In this document: in pieces, positions 14,335-14,698 of the stretch
Layout of the letters: each line of letters starts with the position of its first letter
Position numbering within the stretch: position 1 is the first letter of the stretch
Assembly: GCA_902767125.1 (NCBI GenBank)
Contig: CACXGJ010000229.1
Location: forward strand, 1-14,698
Direction of reading: 5' to 3'
Length of the DNA stretch: 14,698 nucleotides
Source of the DNA: an uncultured Ruminococcus sp.
GTDB lineage: Bacteria > Bacillota > Clostridia > Oscillospirales > Acutalibacteraceae
Notes under the pieces: generated by a model
What the model saw: only the letters and a program-made list of their open reading frames with translations
Told to the model about the DNA's origin: nothing
Database searches by the model: none
Position numbers and translations under genes: made by a program

Positions 14335-14698
14335 TCAACTGTTTTTGTCTATCATCGGACCGGAAACATATTTTGCATAGATGAAAGCTCTCAAGTCGGT
14401 CAGTCCGAGAGTATCAAACGGATAACAGGTATACATTATGAGATTTTCCTCATTTTTATTGAGATCATAAGCTGAACGATCCTGATTGTCGGTTATTTTC
14501 ATACCGGTTATCTCATAGGTGTAGTTACCGTAATTTGTCCTTATTTTTACGATCTGTCCTTCCTTTGCATATTTCAGACCGTTGAAGTAAGTGTTGTTGT
14601 GTCCTGCGATCAGAATGGTTCTGCCATATCCGGGGATGGCACTGCCATTATATATCCCTACGCCGTTTCCGAGGACATACCAGCTGTCACCGAAAAAC
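14335..14698 (-). CDS. Sortase, C-terminal part (partial; class D-like)
   Basis: An open minus-strand frame enters from the right edge and gives the last 120 residues of a sortase, ending at TGA (14335-14337). The catalytic His is in IAGHNNTYF (His codon 14599-14601). The nucleophile Cys is in IMYTCYPF (Cys codon 14425-14427), a variant of the TLxTC motif. The Arg is in LTDLRAFIYA, about 12 residues later. These are the three catalytic residues of sortases, which cleave an LPXTG-like signal and attach the protein to the wall or to another protein. The pattern HN..YF..L..A+.G..V.I...YG.Y.Y.I fits class D sortases, but the N-terminal half with the membrane anchor is outside the window. No substrate with an LPXTG motif is encoded in the window. 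Confidence 0.85.
   Translation of the reverse strand, partial: FFGDSWYVLGNGVGIYNGSAIPGYGRTILIAGHNNTYFNGLKYAKEGQIVKIRTNYGNYTYEITGMKITDNQDRSAYDLNKNEENLIMYTCYPFDTLGLTDLRAFIYAKYVSGPMIDKNS

Overview
The window looks like a chromosomal segment from a low-to-moderate GC Gram-positive anaerobe of the Clostridia, most likely a Ruminococcus-type gut bacterium. The grounds are AT-rich intergenic DNA with sigma-A type promoters, strong AGG-rich ribosome binding sites with frequent GTG/TTG starts, intrinsic terminators, a sortase, a type IV pilus locus, and protein styles (FIVAR-like helical repeats, giant secreted proteins) common in that group. The genus is inferred from sequence style, not from any marker gene.

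Left part (1-10400, plus strand): a type IV pilus / type II secretion-like locus. It begins with the last 22 codons of an upstream gene (possibly a PilT/PilB-class ATPase), followed by a complete GspF/PilC platform protein (84-1313) and a terminator. A new promoter (TTGAAT-16-TATAAT, 1504-1531) then drives three genes that all begin with a class III (prepilin) leader of the form KKG^L: two ordinary-sized minor prepilins (1595-2176, 2196-2876) and one giant 2500-residue protein (2898-10400). The giant keeps the prepilin leader and hydrophobic helix but lacks Glu at +5. It carries a large modular ectodomain: several aromatic-rich beta modules with a Tyr-x-x-Trp signature that resemble starch-binding modules, a FIVAR-like helical stalk with a Pro-Lys-Asp linker, Asp-rich possible calcium loops, and a C-terminal duplicated beta motif. 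The simplest reading is that the two minor prepilins and the giant form the tip complex of a pilus, with the giant as the adhesin. This is the most interesting system in the window.

Middle (10401-12713): two convergent terminators end the pilus operon and a minus-strand operon. That operon encodes a multi-pass YbhN/AglD-type flippase-like membrane protein followed by a GT2 glycosyltransferase, probably for an envelope glycolipid or polysaccharide. Its promoter region holds a perfect 19-bp palindrome (12648-12666) over the -35 box, a likely repressor operator.

Right part (12714-14698, minus strand): a two-helix membrane protein of unknown function with its own near-consensus promoter, a four-helix membrane protein with a His-rich N-terminal tail, and the C-terminal 120 residues of a sortase whose His, Cys and Arg are visible. 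The sortase and the four-helix protein are closely spaced and probably co-transcribed. No tRNA, rRNA, CRISPR or insertion sequence was seen.
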